Part shown: in pieces, positions 46,584 through 58,334 of the stretch | Position numbering within the stretch: position 1 is the first letter of the stretch | Layout: each line of letters starts with the position of its first letter | Origin: Variovorax sp. OK212 | GTDB taxonomy: Bacteria > Pseudomonadota > Gammaproteobacteria > Burkholderiales > Burkholderiaceae_C | Direction: 5' to 3' | DNA length: 64,000 nt | Assembly (NCBI RefSeq): GCF_900112425.1 | Contig: NZ_FOLP01000007.1 | Span: 124,001 to 188,000 of the forward strand | The notes under the pieces: generated by a model | Database searches by the model: none | What the model was told of the DNA's origin: nothing | The model's input: the letters and a program-made list of their open reading frames with translations, nothing else | Program-made: the position numbers and the translations under genes

Positions 46584-47263
46584 CCCCATCTCCCGACTTC
46601 GAGACCCGGCTGCGAGCCATCGCGGAGTCGTTGCTCGACCGCCGGTTGACGCCGTCGGACGGCATCGACCCCGCGGAATGCCAGGCCGCTCAGGCACGGC
46701 TGCAGGTGCCGCTGCCCGAGGCGCTGCGCGTGCTCCATGAATGCGTGGGCAATGTGCCGGCGTTCATGACTTCTTTCCAGCGCTTTGCCAAGTTGGACGA
46801 ACTGCGCATCGAAGATTCCCGCCTGGTGTTCGCCGAAGAGAACCAGGGCGTCTGCTGCTGGGGCGTTCGGCCCGACGACGCAGCGCAGGTGGTCTGGCAA
46901 CAGACCGACGGCAAGACCAACGCCTGGCATGCCGAGTCGCTCGACCTGCCGTCCTTCGTGCTGCTGCTTCTCTACTACCAGCTGGCGCAGGGAGGTTACG
47001 CGCATGCGGCCAGTCTCGACACCTCGGACCCCGACGAGGCGCCCGCCACGCGAGCGCTTTTCGATGCGCTGGGCACGGGCTCGGGTTGGCAACGCGTGGT
47101 GGACCACAACGCTCTGGTCATTCATGCCGACGGCCCGCGCCTGGTCTGGTACTTCGGCGACGCGAGCGGCCCCTCCGCCGACGACGGCACGGTCTTCGCC
47201 AGCATGCTGAAGGCGGCGGACCTCGAGCCTTTCGTGCGGCGGTTCAATTTCCAGCGTCTCTGA
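46580..47263 (+). CDS. SMI1/KNR4 (SUKH)-like protein
   Basis: This 227-aa protein starts at a GTG overlapping the meaB stop. The N-terminal half has PAECQAAQARLQVPLPEALRVLHECVGN, the helix-and-loop start of the SUKH fold. LVFAEENQGVCCWGVRPDDAAQVVWQQ follows as its second block. There is no signal peptide. SUKH proteins are often toxin immunity proteins, but others have housekeeping roles. No toxin gene is nearby. Its position inside the propionate operon is unusual. The family assignment rests on these motifs only. Confidence 0.6.
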   Translation: MTPSPDFETRLRAIAESLLDRRLTPSDGIDPAECQAAQARLQVPLPEALRVLHECVGNVPAFMTSFQRFAKLDELRIEDSRLVFAEENQGVCCWGVRPDDAAQVVWQQTDGKTNAWHAESLDLPSFVLLLLYYQLAQGGYAHAASLDTSDPDEAPATRALFDALGTGSGWQRVVDHNALVIHADGPRLVWYFGDASGPSADDGTVFASMLKAADLEPFVRRFNFQRL

Positions 47264-47307
47264 GACGTCAGAACAAATTTCACTTCAAGAACGATTGCGA
47301 GCAATTC

Positions 47308-48852
<1,545 letters not shown>

Positions 48853-48872
48853 GCCGAACGGAGAAGAAGAAC

Positions 48873-48981
48873 ATGTTCAAGAAAATCCTGATCGCCAATC
48901 GTGGTGAAAGCGGCCGCAAGGCCGCTTCGGCGAAGCCAAATTGCTTGGCGCGCGCAGGCGATTTCCACGCGGAGACCCGAA

Positions 48982-48989
<8 letters not shown>
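48873..48989 (+). CDS. 38-aa leader ORF copying the first 12 residues of PccA
   Basis: A strong site (GGAGAAGAAGAAC) precedes the ATG. The peptide starts MFKKILIANRGE, identical to the start of the next gene, but with six synonymous codon differences. It then diverges (SGRKAASAKPNCLARAGDFHAETRNV) and stops at a TAA whose last 8 nt overlap the pccA start. Two stable hairpins follow the shared part: AGCGGCC-GCAA-GGCCGCT (48909-48926) and GCCAA-ATTGC-TTGGC. It could be a broken copy of pccA or a leader that couples translation to pccA. Confidence 0.55.
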
Positions 48990-51029
<2,040 letters not shown>

Positions 51030-51030
<1 letters not shown>

Positions 51031-52094
51031 TGGGTGCCAACGACCTGCAACAGGCGATCACGTTGCACCGGCCATCAGGCCCGGGAACCCCGGTAAACCC
51101 GGCAGCGCCGGCCGGCCCCAAGGCCACGGACCGCTGGTCGCTCGAGGCCATCCAGGCGCTGCTCGACAAGCCCTTCATGGAACTGCTGTTCGAGGCGCAG
51201 ACGGTGCATCGCCAGCATTTTCCGGCGGGCGACATCGAGCTGGCCACGCTGCTGTCGGTGAAGACCGGCGGCTGCCCCGAGAACTGCGGCTACTGCCCGC
51301 AGTCGGCCGAGTTCGACACCGGCGTGAAGGCGCAGAAGCTCATGGAGGTCGACGAGGTGGTGCGCGCCGCGCAGGCCGCCAAGGACGCCGGCGCCACGCG
51401 CTTCTGCATGGGCGCCGCCTGGCGCGCGCCGAAGGACCGCGACGTGGAGAAGGTGGCCGTGCTGGTCGAGGCCGTGAAGGGCTTGGGGCTGCAGACCTGC
51501 GCCACGCTGGGCATGCTGGAGCCGCACCACGCGCACCAGCTCAAGGCCGCGGGCCTGGACTACTACAACCACAACCTGGACACCGCGCCCGAGTACTACA
51601 CCGACGTGGTCGGCACGCGCACCTACCAGGACCGGCTGAACACGCTGGCCCACGTGCGCAGCGCCGGCATCAGCGTGTGCTGCGGCGGCATCGTCGGCAT
51701 GGGCGAGGCGCCGGTTCATCGCGCGGGGCTGATCGCGCAGCTGGCCAACCTGAACCCGTACCCGGAGTCGGTGCCCATCAACAGCCTGGTGCGCGTGCCC
51801 GGCACGCCGCTGGCCGACTCGGAGCCGGTGGACCCCTTCGACTTCGTGCGCATGATCGCGGTCGCGCGCATCACCATGCCGACCGCGCGCGTGCGGCTGT
51901 CGGCCGGGCGCCAGCAGATGGGCGATGCCGTGCAGGCGCTGTGCTTCATGGCGGGTGCGAATTCGATCTTCTACGGCGACAAGCTGCTGGTGACGGGCAA
52001 CCCCGACGTCGAGGCCGACACGGTGCTGCTGCGCAAGCTCGGGCTCAACGCGCGGCAGGTTCAGGAAACAAGCGAAGAAGGATGCGCCGCATGA
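51030..52094 (+). CDS. bioB: Biotin synthase
   Basis: This 354-aa radical-SAM enzyme inserts sulfur into dethiobiotin. The SAM cluster motif is in KTGGCPENCGYCPQSAEF, and the other hallmarks are FCMGAAWRAPKDRD, GLDYYNHNLDTAPEYY, GIVGMGE and the [2Fe-2S] Arg in TARVRLSAGRQQMG. Its ATG overlaps the pccA stop (TGATG), so it is made with the main biotin enzyme of the operon. Other bio genes are not in the window. Confidence 0.94.
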
Positions 52095-52618
52095 CCACTG
52101 CCACCACGACGACGACGCCCACGACCCCGACGACCCCGGCGGCGCGTCCGTTCAAGGTGCTGGGCATCCAGCAGATCGCCATCGGCGGCCCCGACAAGCT
52201 GCGCCTGCAGAAGCTGTGGGTCGAGATGCTGGGGCTCGAAGTGACCGGCACGTTCAAGAGCGAGCGCGAGAACGTCGACGAGGATATCTGTTCGATGGGC
52301 GTGGGGCCGTTCAAGGTCGAGGTCGACCTGATGCAGCCGCTGGACCCCGAGAAAAAGCCGGCTGTTCACACCACGCCGCTGAACCACGTGGGGCTGTGGA
52401 TCGACGACCTGCCCAAGGCCGTGGAGTGGCTCACGGCGCAGGGCGTGCGCTTTGCGCCGGGCGGCATCCGCAAGGGCGCGGCCGGCTTCGACATCTGCTT
52501 CCTGCACCCGAAGGCGAACGAGGAGTTCCCGATTGCGGGCGAGGGCGTGCTGATCGAGATGGTGCAGGCGCCAGCGGAGGTGGTCGCGGCTTTCAGCGCG
52601 CTGGCCGCTACGCGTTGA
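52091..52618 (+). CDS. VOC family protein, probable methylmalonyl-CoA epimerase
   Basis: This protein of about 175 aa overlaps the bioB stop (ATGA) after a Thr/Pro-rich start. It has two vicinal-oxygen-chelate modules: IQQIAIGGPDKLRLQKLWVEMLGLEVTGTF and LNHVGLWIDDLPKAVEWLTAQGVRF, then FLHPKANEEFPIAGEGVLIEMVQAP. The C-terminal GVLIEM and FLHPK are epimerase-like. The first metal-ligand His normally found at the start (IDHIAIA) is Gln here. The operon is missing an epimerase otherwise, so the role is plausible but not proven. Its end overlaps the convergent Lrp gene by 11 nt. Confidence 0.65.
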   Translation: MTTATTTTTPTTPTTPAARPFKVLGIQQIAIGGPDKLRLQKLWVEMLGLEVTGTFKSERENVDEDICSMGVGPFKVEVDLMQPLDPEKKPAVHTTPLNHVGLWIDDLPKAVEWLTAQGVRFAPGGIRKGAAGFDICFLHPKANEEFPIAGEGVLIEMVQAPAEVVAAFSALAATR

Positions 52619-53105
52619 TGACTTTCTTGATCGGCGGCTTCACGTCCGCTCGCCGAGGCGGCAGCATCGCCTGGTGCTCGCGCGCCGGGTTCAGGATGAT
52701 CGAGGTCGCCGTCTCGGTGAGGATGCAGAACTTGGTGACCACCGCGTCGAGGTGGCTCACGTCGATCACCGCGATCTCCAGCACCCAGCTGTCTTCTCCG
52801 GTCACGTTGTAGGCATTGACGCATTCGGGCGTCTGCTGCACCAGCTCGACCACGCGCGCGTAGTCGGCACGGCCCACGCGAATGATCGCGCGGATGCCGT
52901 AGCCCAGCTTGCCGAGGTTCACGGTGGCGCGGTAGCCGCTGATGACGCCCGCGGCTTCCAGCTTCTTCACGCGCTCGGTCACGGCCGGCTGGCTCAGGTG
53001 CACGCGGCGGCCGAGCTCGGCCATGGTGAGGCGCGCGTCGGCCTGCAGTTCGGCGAGGATGCGGGTGTCGTGGGCGTCCAGCGAGGGGTTCAAGGAAAAG
53101 TCCAT
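52608..53105 (-). CDS. Lrp/AsnC family transcriptional regulator
   Basis: This 165-aa protein has an N-terminal helix-turn-helix (HDTRILAELQADARLTMAELGRRVHLSQPAVTERVKKLEAAGVI) and a RAM domain (VNAYNVTGEDSWVLEIAVIDVSHLDAVVTKF). It is divergent from an EamA-type transporter gene 116 nt away, which is its likely target. It differs from the Lrp protein at 27101-27607. Confidence 0.92.
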   Translation of the reverse strand: MDFSLNPSLDAHDTRILAELQADARLTMAELGRRVHLSQPAVTERVKKLEAAGVISGYRATVNLGKLGYGIRAIIRVGRADYARVVELVQQTPECVNAYNVTGEDSWVLEIAVIDVSHLDAVVTKFCILTETATSIILNPAREHQAMLPPRRADVKPPIKKVINA

Positions 53106-53221
53106 GCAACTCCTTTAAATCGACTGTTTGGTGGGCGTGGAAGCATGAAATCTGCATGGCTTCCGAAGGATAGCTTTCATACCATGAGTGCCATCGAATG
53201 CCAACAAGAGACACCCTCGCC

Positions 53222-54151
53222 ATGTCCACGCTCACCTCTCCCGCCCGCGCCGCGCCAGCAGCGGGCCACCCCGGGTTGCCTCCGCTGCTGTGGCTCTGCC
53301 TTGCCGCCACCTGGGTGGTGTGGGGCTCGACCTACCTTGCGATCAAGTACGCGCTGATCAGCTTTCCGCCGTTCCTGCAGATGGGCTCGCGCTTTCTGTT
53401 CGCGGGCGTGCTGCTGGCGGTGTGGATGCGCTGGCGCGGCGCGCCGTGGCCTTCGCTCGCGCAGTGGCGCAACGCCTTGGTCGTCGGCGCGCTGATGCTG
53501 GGCGGTGGCATGGGCGGCACGGCCAATGCCGAGGTGTCGATCGGCTCGGGGCTGGTGGTGGCGTTCATCGCGGTGATTCCGCTGCTGATTGCACTGCTCA
53601 ACCTGATCTGGGGCGTGAAGCCCTCGCGGCTGGAGGCGGCGGGCATTGCGCTGGGGCTCGTCGGGGTGCTGATGCTCACGCAGGGCAGCGGCTTCAGGTC
53701 GTCGCCCGAGGGGCTGGTGGCCATCTGCATCGCGTGCGTGTGCTGGTCGCTGGGCAGCGTGCTGAGCCAGCGCAGCCTGCCGTTGGCGCCGGGTGCGATG
53801 GGCTTTGCGAGCGAGATGCTGTGCGGCGGCGTGGTGCTGATGGGGCTGGCCGCGGTATCCGGCGAAACGATGAGCTGGCCGCCGCAGGCCGAAGCCGTTG
53901 CGGCGTGGGTCTACCTGGTGGTGTTCGGCTCGCTGATTGCCTTCAACGCGTACATGGTGCTGCTGGCGAAGGCGCCGGCCGCGCTGGCGGCGAGTTACAC
54001 GTTCGTGAACCCGGTGATCGCGATGCTGCTGGGCGTGTGGATCGCCCACGAGACGGTCACGCGCTTCGAGTGGTACGCCGTGTGCGTGGTGCTGGCGGGC
54101 GTGCTGCTGTTGCTGTTCAAGCGCCGGGGCGGCGCCACACGGCAAGGGTAG
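53222..54151 (+). CDS. EamA/DMT family transporter (YedA-like)
   Basis: This 309-aa inner-membrane protein has ten predicted helices in two EamA repeats, starting with LCLAATWVVWGSTYLAIKYAL. It has LGGGMGGTANAEVSIGSGLVVAFIAVIPLLIALLNLIW in the first half and VYLVVFGSLIAFNAYMVLL in the second. It probably exports amino acids or small metabolites. The Lrp partner supports amino acids. The ATG at 53222 is preferred over 53198. Its end overlaps the convergent LysE gene by 35 nt. Confidence 0.88.
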   Translation: MSTLTSPARAAPAAGHPGLPPLLWLCLAATWVVWGSTYLAIKYALISFPPFLQMGSRFLFAGVLLAVWMRWRGAPWPSLAQWRNALVVGALMLGGGMGGTANAEVSIGSGLVVAFIAVIPLLIALLNLIWGVKPSRLEAAGIALGLVGVLMLTQGSGFRSSPEGLVAICIACVCWSLGSVLSQRSLPLAPGAMGFASEMLCGGVVLMGLAAVSGETMSWPPQAEAVAAWVYLVVFGSLIAFNAYMVLLAKAPAALAASYTFVNPVIAMLLGVWIAHETVTRFEWYAVCVVLAGVLLLLFKRRGGATRQG

Positions 54152-54761
54152 CGGCCAGCAGCCACATGCCGGCCGCGCACCCGCGGTTCATCGCCTTGAG
54201 GCCGCGCTGCGAGAGGAAGCGCACGGCCTGCGTGCCGGCGCCGGCGTAGGCCAGCATCACGCAGGTGTCGAGCGCGACGAACACACCGCCCAGCAGCAGG
54301 TACTGCGGGCCTTGCGGCTGCGTGATGTCGACGAACTGCGGCAGGAAGGCCGCGAAGAACAGCACCGTCTTCGGGTTCGACAGCGCCACGGCCAGGCTGC
54401 GCGCGAGGGCGATGCGGCCGTGCGGTCGCGCTTCGGGCGACCCTGCCGTTGCGGCCAGCGCGGTGCGCAGATCGGTGGCTTCGCTGCGCCAGAGCTTCAC
54501 GCCCAGCCACACGAGGTACACCACGCCGGCGATGCGGATGGCGTTGAAGAGCCATTCCGAAGCCGCGAGCAGCGAGCCCAGGCCCAGCGCAACCACGGCG
54601 ATCAGCGTGATGCTGCCGAGCGACGCGCCCGCGATGCCCCAGCTCGCGCGGCGCATGCCGCCCTCGATGCCGTTGGACAGCGCCAGCAACATGGTCGGCC
54701 CGGGGATCAGGGCCAACGCCAGCGAGGCGGCGGCGTAGATCAACAAGGTGTCGAGCGTCAT
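54117..54761 (-). CDS. LysE/RhtB family amino-acid exporter
   Basis: This 214-aa inner-membrane protein has six helices. The first contains LALALIPGPTMLLALSNGIEGGMRRASWGIAGASLG, the family signature, and LSNPKTVLFFAAFLPQFV is the other conserved block. It probably exports amino acids or homoserine lactones. It overlaps the RnfB-like gene by ATGA, so the two are in one transcript. It shares no motif with the EamA gene it meets tail to tail. Confidence 0.9.
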   Translation of the reverse strand: MTLDTLLIYAAASLALALIPGPTMLLALSNGIEGGMRRASWGIAGASLGSITLIAVVALGLGSLLAASEWLFNAIRIAGVVYLVWLGVKLWRSEATDLRTALAATAGSPEARPHGRIALARSLAVALSNPKTVLFFAAFLPQFVDITQPQGPQYLLLGGVFVALDTCVMLAYAGAGTQAVRFLSQRGLKAMNRGCAAGMWLLAATLAVWRRPGA

Positions 54762-55390
54762 GGCTTGGCGGGCGGTGGGCGTTGTTGCGATGCGGCGCGG
54801 GCGCGCGCCAGGGCGGCTTCGACGATGGTGCGCTTGCGTGCACCGGCGTCCTGCGGGGCTTCGGCCGCGGCCGGCTTGTCGGCCAGGCGCGCCTCGGTGT
54901 TGCGGTGGGTGCCGTGCAGCGCGTAGCGGCGCCGCGCGTGGCCGGCCTGTTCGGCCGACCAGGCCTGCCAGCCGCTGCGGCCCGGTGTTTCCACTTCGAG
55001 CGAGATGCAGTCGACGGGGCAGACCGGAATGCACAGCTCGCAGCCGGTGCAGTGCGCCTCGATCACGGTGTGCATGCGCTTGTTGATGCCGACGATGGCG
55101 TCGGTGGGGCAGGCGTCCAGGCACAGCGTGCAGCCGATGCACCAGGCCTCGTCGATGACGGCCATGGCGCGCGGGCCTTCGGTGCCGAACTGCGCGTCGA
55201 GCGGCAGCAGGGGGCGCCCGGTGATGAGCGCCAGCCGTTCGATGCCTTCGGCGCCGCCCGGCGGGCACTGGTTGATGCCGGCTTCCTCGTCGGCCACGGC
55301 TTGCGCGTAGCCGGCGCAATCGGGATAGCCGCACCGGGTGCACTGCGTCTGGGGCAGTGCGTCGTTGATGCGTGCGGCGAGTCCGTTCAC
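54758..55390 (-). CDS. RnfB-like iron-sulfur protein
   Basis: This protein of about 210 aa starts at a GTG (55390). The N-terminal half has CTRCGYPDCAGYAQAV ... INQCPPGG, the four-Cys [4Fe-4S] domain of RnfB. Two ferredoxin motifs follow: CIGCTLCLDACPTDAI and CTGCELCIPVCPVDCI. The last 70 residues are Ala/Arg-rich and unlike RnfB of Rnf complexes. It lacks the N-terminal membrane helix of full RnfB and no other rnf gene is near. It is probably a soluble electron carrier. Confidence 0.85.
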   Translation of the reverse strand: MNGLAARINDALPQTQCTRCGYPDCAGYAQAVADEEAGINQCPPGGAEGIERLALITGRPLLPLDAQFGTEGPRAMAVIDEAWCIGCTLCLDACPTDAIVGINKRMHTVIEAHCTGCELCIPVCPVDCISLEVETPGRSGWQAWSAEQAGHARRRYALHGTHRNTEARLADKPAAAEAPQDAGARKRTIVEAALARARAASQQRPPPAKP

Positions 55391-55410
55391 TGGAGGTTGG
55401 CGTGCGCGCT

Positions 55411-56853
55411 TCAGCGCGCGGCGCTGGTGCCGGCCTTCTTGCGCGCGGCGGGTTTCTTCACGGGCGCGGCGACAGCCACGGCCTTGGCCTTGGTCGCCGG
55501 TGCCTTCTTCGCCGCGACGGCGGCCGTCTTGCGGACAGGCTTGACCGCGTCTTCGGAGGCCAGCGGCGCGCTGTCGGCGGCGCGGCGTTGCGGCTCGTCG
55601 TTGGCGGCGATGAACTTCAGCACCTTTGGGTACACCAGCTCGCGCCAGCGGCGGCCGCTGAAGATGCCGTAGTGACCCGCGCCCTTGACTTCGTAGTGCT
55701 CGCGCTGGCTGTCGGCAATGCCGGTGCACAGGCTGTGCGCGGCCTCGGTCTGGCCGGAGCCCGAGATGTCGTCGAGCTCGCCTTCGACGGTGAGCAGGGC
55801 GGTGCCGCGGATGTCCTGCGGGCGCACGCGCTCCACCTGGCCTTCGGGGTTCTTCACGTCCCACGTGCCGTTGACCAGGTCGAACTCCTGGAACACGGTG
55901 CGGATGGTCTCGAGGTAGTAATCGGCGTCCATGTCGAGCACGGCGTTGTACTCGTCGTAGAACTTGCGGTGGGCCTCGGCGCTGGCGTCGTCGCCCTTGA
56001 TGAGGTCCTTGAAGTAGTCGTAGTGGCTGCTGGCGTGGCGGTCGGGGTTCATGGCCACGAAGCCGGTGTGCTGCAGGAAGCCGGGGTACACGCGGCGGCC
56101 TTCACCGGGGAAGCCCTGCGGCACGCGGTAGATCACGTTGTTCTCGAACCACTCGAAGCTCTTGTTCATCGCGAGGTTGTTGACCGCGGTGGGCGACTTG
56201 CGCGCGTCGATGGGGCCGCCCATCATGGTCATGGTGAGCGGCAGCGCCTCGCCGCGGCTGGCCATGAGCGACACGGCGGCCAGCACGGGCACGGTCGGCT
56301 GGCACACGCTCACCACGTGGCAGTTGCCGTATTCGGCCTGCAGCAGGCGAATGAACTCCTGCACGTAGTTGATGTAGTCGTCGAGGTGGAACTCGCCGTC
56401 CGCCAGGGGCACCAGGCGGGCGTTCTTCCAGTCGGTGATGTAGACCTTGTGGTCCTGCAGCATGGTGCGCACGGTGTCGCGCAGCAGCGTGGCGTAGTGG
56501 CCCGACAGCGGCGCCACGATCAGCACCACGGGCTGGCTCTTCAGCGTCTTGAGGATGTGCGGCTCGTCGGTGAAGCGCTTGAAGCGGCGCAGCTCGCAGA
56601 AGGGCTTGTCGAGCTCGATGGCTTCCTGGATGACCACATCCTTGCCTTCGACCTTCACCGACTTGATGTTGAATTCGGGCTTCTCGTAGTCCTTGCCGAG
56701 GCGGTAGAGCAGGTCGTAGCCTGCGGCCATGCGCTGGGCCATGGGCATCTGGCCCCACACGGCGCCGGGACCATAGAGCTTGGAGGCTGCCTGGGCGAAG
56801 TCCGAGAACGGCTCCATCAAGGAACGCTGGGCTTCGTAGAGTTGGTAAAGCAT
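55411..56853 (-). CDS. phaZ: Intracellular PHB/PHA depolymerase with Lys/Ala-rich tail
   Basis: This 480-aa protein matches the Cupriavidus PhaZa1-type depolymerase: LYQLYEAQRSLMEPFSDFA at the N-terminus and the nucleophile Cys184 in HVVSVCQPTVPVLAA (C183 in the Cupriavidus enzyme). It mobilises stored polyhydroxybutyrate. After about residue 430 there is an added tail rich in Lys, Ala and Pro (KKAPATKAKAVAVAAPVKKPAARKKAG), like histone H1-type proteins. PhaR-like palindromes lie upstream. It is downstream of the aminotransferase on the same strand, past a strong hairpin. Confidence 0.9.
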   Translation of the reverse strand: MLYQLYEAQRSLMEPFSDFAQAASKLYGPGAVWGQMPMAQRMAAGYDLLYRLGKDYEKPEFNIKSVKVEGKDVVIQEAIELDKPFCELRRFKRFTDEPHILKTLKSQPVVLIVAPLSGHYATLLRDTVRTMLQDHKVYITDWKNARLVPLADGEFHLDDYINYVQEFIRLLQAEYGNCHVVSVCQPTVPVLAAVSLMASRGEALPLTMTMMGGPIDARKSPTAVNNLAMNKSFEWFENNVIYRVPQGFPGEGRRVYPGFLQHTGFVAMNPDRHASSHYDYFKDLIKGDDASAEAHRKFYDEYNAVLDMDADYYLETIRTVFQEFDLVNGTWDVKNPEGQVERVRPQDIRGTALLTVEGELDDISGSGQTEAAHSLCTGIADSQREHYEVKGAGHYGIFSGRRWRELVYPKVLKFIAANDEPQRRAADSAPLASEDAVKPVRKTAAVAAKKAPATKAKAVAVAAPVKKPAARKKAGTSAAR

Positions 56854-56874
56854 CGCTGGTGTTGGAGTGGAATG

Positions 56875-56912
56875 TTGCAGTGCAATATATCAGCGCATCC
56901 GCTGCATTGCAG
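56875..56912. promoter_or_regulatory. Two PhaR-type palindromes upstream of phaZ
   Basis: TTGCAGTGCAA (56875-56885) and CTGCATTGCAG (56902-56912) are both of the form TGCN3GCA. The second fits CTGCN3GCAG, a form reported for the PHA-responsive regulator PhaR. An AT-rich TATAT lies between them. The location 22-59 nt before the phaZ ATG is right for promoter control. Confidence 0.45.
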
Positions 56913-56961
56913 GGGGCCTAAACCCTACCCACACCCCACAGCGTGGGTGCTTGTCGCTCGG

Positions 56962-57000
56962 AGTGTGAAGGAATCGTCGAGAACGCGATTCCCTCACACT
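56962..57000. terminator. Long inverted repeat between aminotransferase and phaZ
   Basis: Two 15-nt arms (56962-56976 and 56986-57000) pair with a single mismatch around a 9-nt loop. It lies 34 nt after the aminotransferase stop and would end that transcript on the minus strand. A short GC hairpin CCCAC/GTGGG follows at 56927-56947. Confidence 0.55.
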
Positions 57001-57033
57001 TTGCTGTCACCTGGATGACTGCGGAGGGCCGAT

Positions 57034-58230
57034 TCAGATGACCTTGGCGATCGAGGCGCAGACGTACTCGATGTTCTTGCTGTTCAGCGCGGCGACGCAC
57101 ATGCGGCCGGTGTCGGTGCCGTACACGCCGAATTCATTGCGCAGGCGCACCATCTGGTCCTTGGTCAGGCCCGAGTAGCTGAACATGCCGATCTGCGTGG
57201 TGATGAAGCCCATGTCCTGCTTTACGCCGGCGGCCTTCAGGCCGTCGACCAGCTTCTGGCGCATGGCCTTGATGCGCACGCGCATCTCGCCGAGTTCCTT
57301 TTCCCACAGCGCGCGCAGTTCGGCGTTGCCGAGCACCGCGGCCACCACGGCGCCGCCGTGCGTGGGCGGGTTGCTGTAGTTGGTGCGAATGGCGATCTTG
57401 AGCTGCGACAGCACGCGGGCGGCTTCTTCCTTGCTCTCGCACAGCACCGACAGGGCGCCGACGCGCTCGCCGTACAGGCTGAAGCTCTTGGAGAAGGACG
57501 TGGAGACGAAGAAGGTGAGGCCTGCTTCGACGAACTTGGCAACGGCGGCGCCGTCTTCCTTCAGGCCGTAGCCGAAGCCCTGGTAGGCCATGTCGAGGAA
57601 GGGCACGAGGTTCTTCGCCTTGACGGCGGCGACCACCTGGTCCCACTGCTCGGACGTGATGTCGTAGCCGGTGGGGTTGTGGCAGCAGGCGTGCAGCACG
57701 ACCACGGTGCCGGCGGGGGCTGCGTTGAGCGCGGCCAGCATGCCGTCGAAGTTGACGCCGCGCTTTTCAGCGTCGTAGTAGGGGTAGCTTTCGACTTCGA
57801 AGCCGGCGTTGGTGAACAGCGCGCGGTGGTTTTCCCAGCTCGGGTCGCTGATCAGCACCTTGGCGCTGGGGTTGAGCTTCTTCAGGAAGTCGGCGCCGAC
57901 CTTCAGGCCGCCGGTGCCGCCGATGGCCTGGATGGTGGCGACGCGGCCCGAGGTGACGGGTTCGCTGTCGACGCCGAAGACCAGCGCCTTCACGGCGTTG
58001 TCGTACGCGGCAATGCCGTCGATGGGGAGATAACCGCGCGCCGTGGGCGCTTTCATCATGTTCTGCTCGGCCGCTTGCACGCACTGGAGCAGGGGCAGCT
58101 TGCCGTTGTCGTCGTAGTAGACGCCGACGCCGAGGTTGACCTTGTGGGGGTTGGTGTCGGCGGCAAATTGCTCGTTGAGGCCGAGGATCGGGTCGCGCGG
58201 TGCCATTTCGACCGCGGTGAACATAGACAT
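57034..58230 (-). CDS. Aromatic/aspartate aminotransferase
   Basis: This 398-aa PLP enzyme of fold type I is close to TyrB/AspC. It starts MFTAVEMAPRDPILGLNEQFAADTNPHKVNLGVGVYYDDNGKLPLL. It has HACCHNPTGYD, FLDMAYQGFG and the PLP Lys in STSFSKSFSLYGERVG. YSGL and RMCVAALNSKNIEYV complete the substrate pocket. It transfers amino groups among aspartate, aromatic amino acids and 2-oxoglutarate. AAGGA lies before the ATG at 58230. It is divergent from uvrB with 104 nt between. Confidence 0.9.
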   Translation of the reverse strand: MSMFTAVEMAPRDPILGLNEQFAADTNPHKVNLGVGVYYDDNGKLPLLQCVQAAEQNMMKAPTARGYLPIDGIAAYDNAVKALVFGVDSEPVTSGRVATIQAIGGTGGLKVGADFLKKLNPSAKVLISDPSWENHRALFTNAGFEVESYPYYDAEKRGVNFDGMLAALNAAPAGTVVVLHACCHNPTGYDITSEQWDQVVAAVKAKNLVPFLDMAYQGFGYGLKEDGAAVAKFVEAGLTFFVSTSFSKSFSLYGERVGALSVLCESKEEAARVLSQLKIAIRTNYSNPPTHGGAVVAAVLGNAELRALWEKELGEMRVRIKAMRQKLVDGLKAAGVKQDMGFITTQIGMFSYSGLTKDQMVRLRNEFGVYGTDTGRMCVAALNSKNIEYVCASIAKVI

Positions 58231-58334
58231 GGAAAGGTCCTTTGGGATGAAAGCTTCGCTGGCAACCGGACTTGCGCTACGCTTTCCGGTTGCCTTGAAT
58301 TTTACCGGCGACACGCCACCTGTCGGGAACAGCC

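Noticed and set aside
53198..53221. Upstream ATG for the EamA transporter
   Set aside because: No ribosome-binding site and no conserved residues in the extra eight; 53222 is better.
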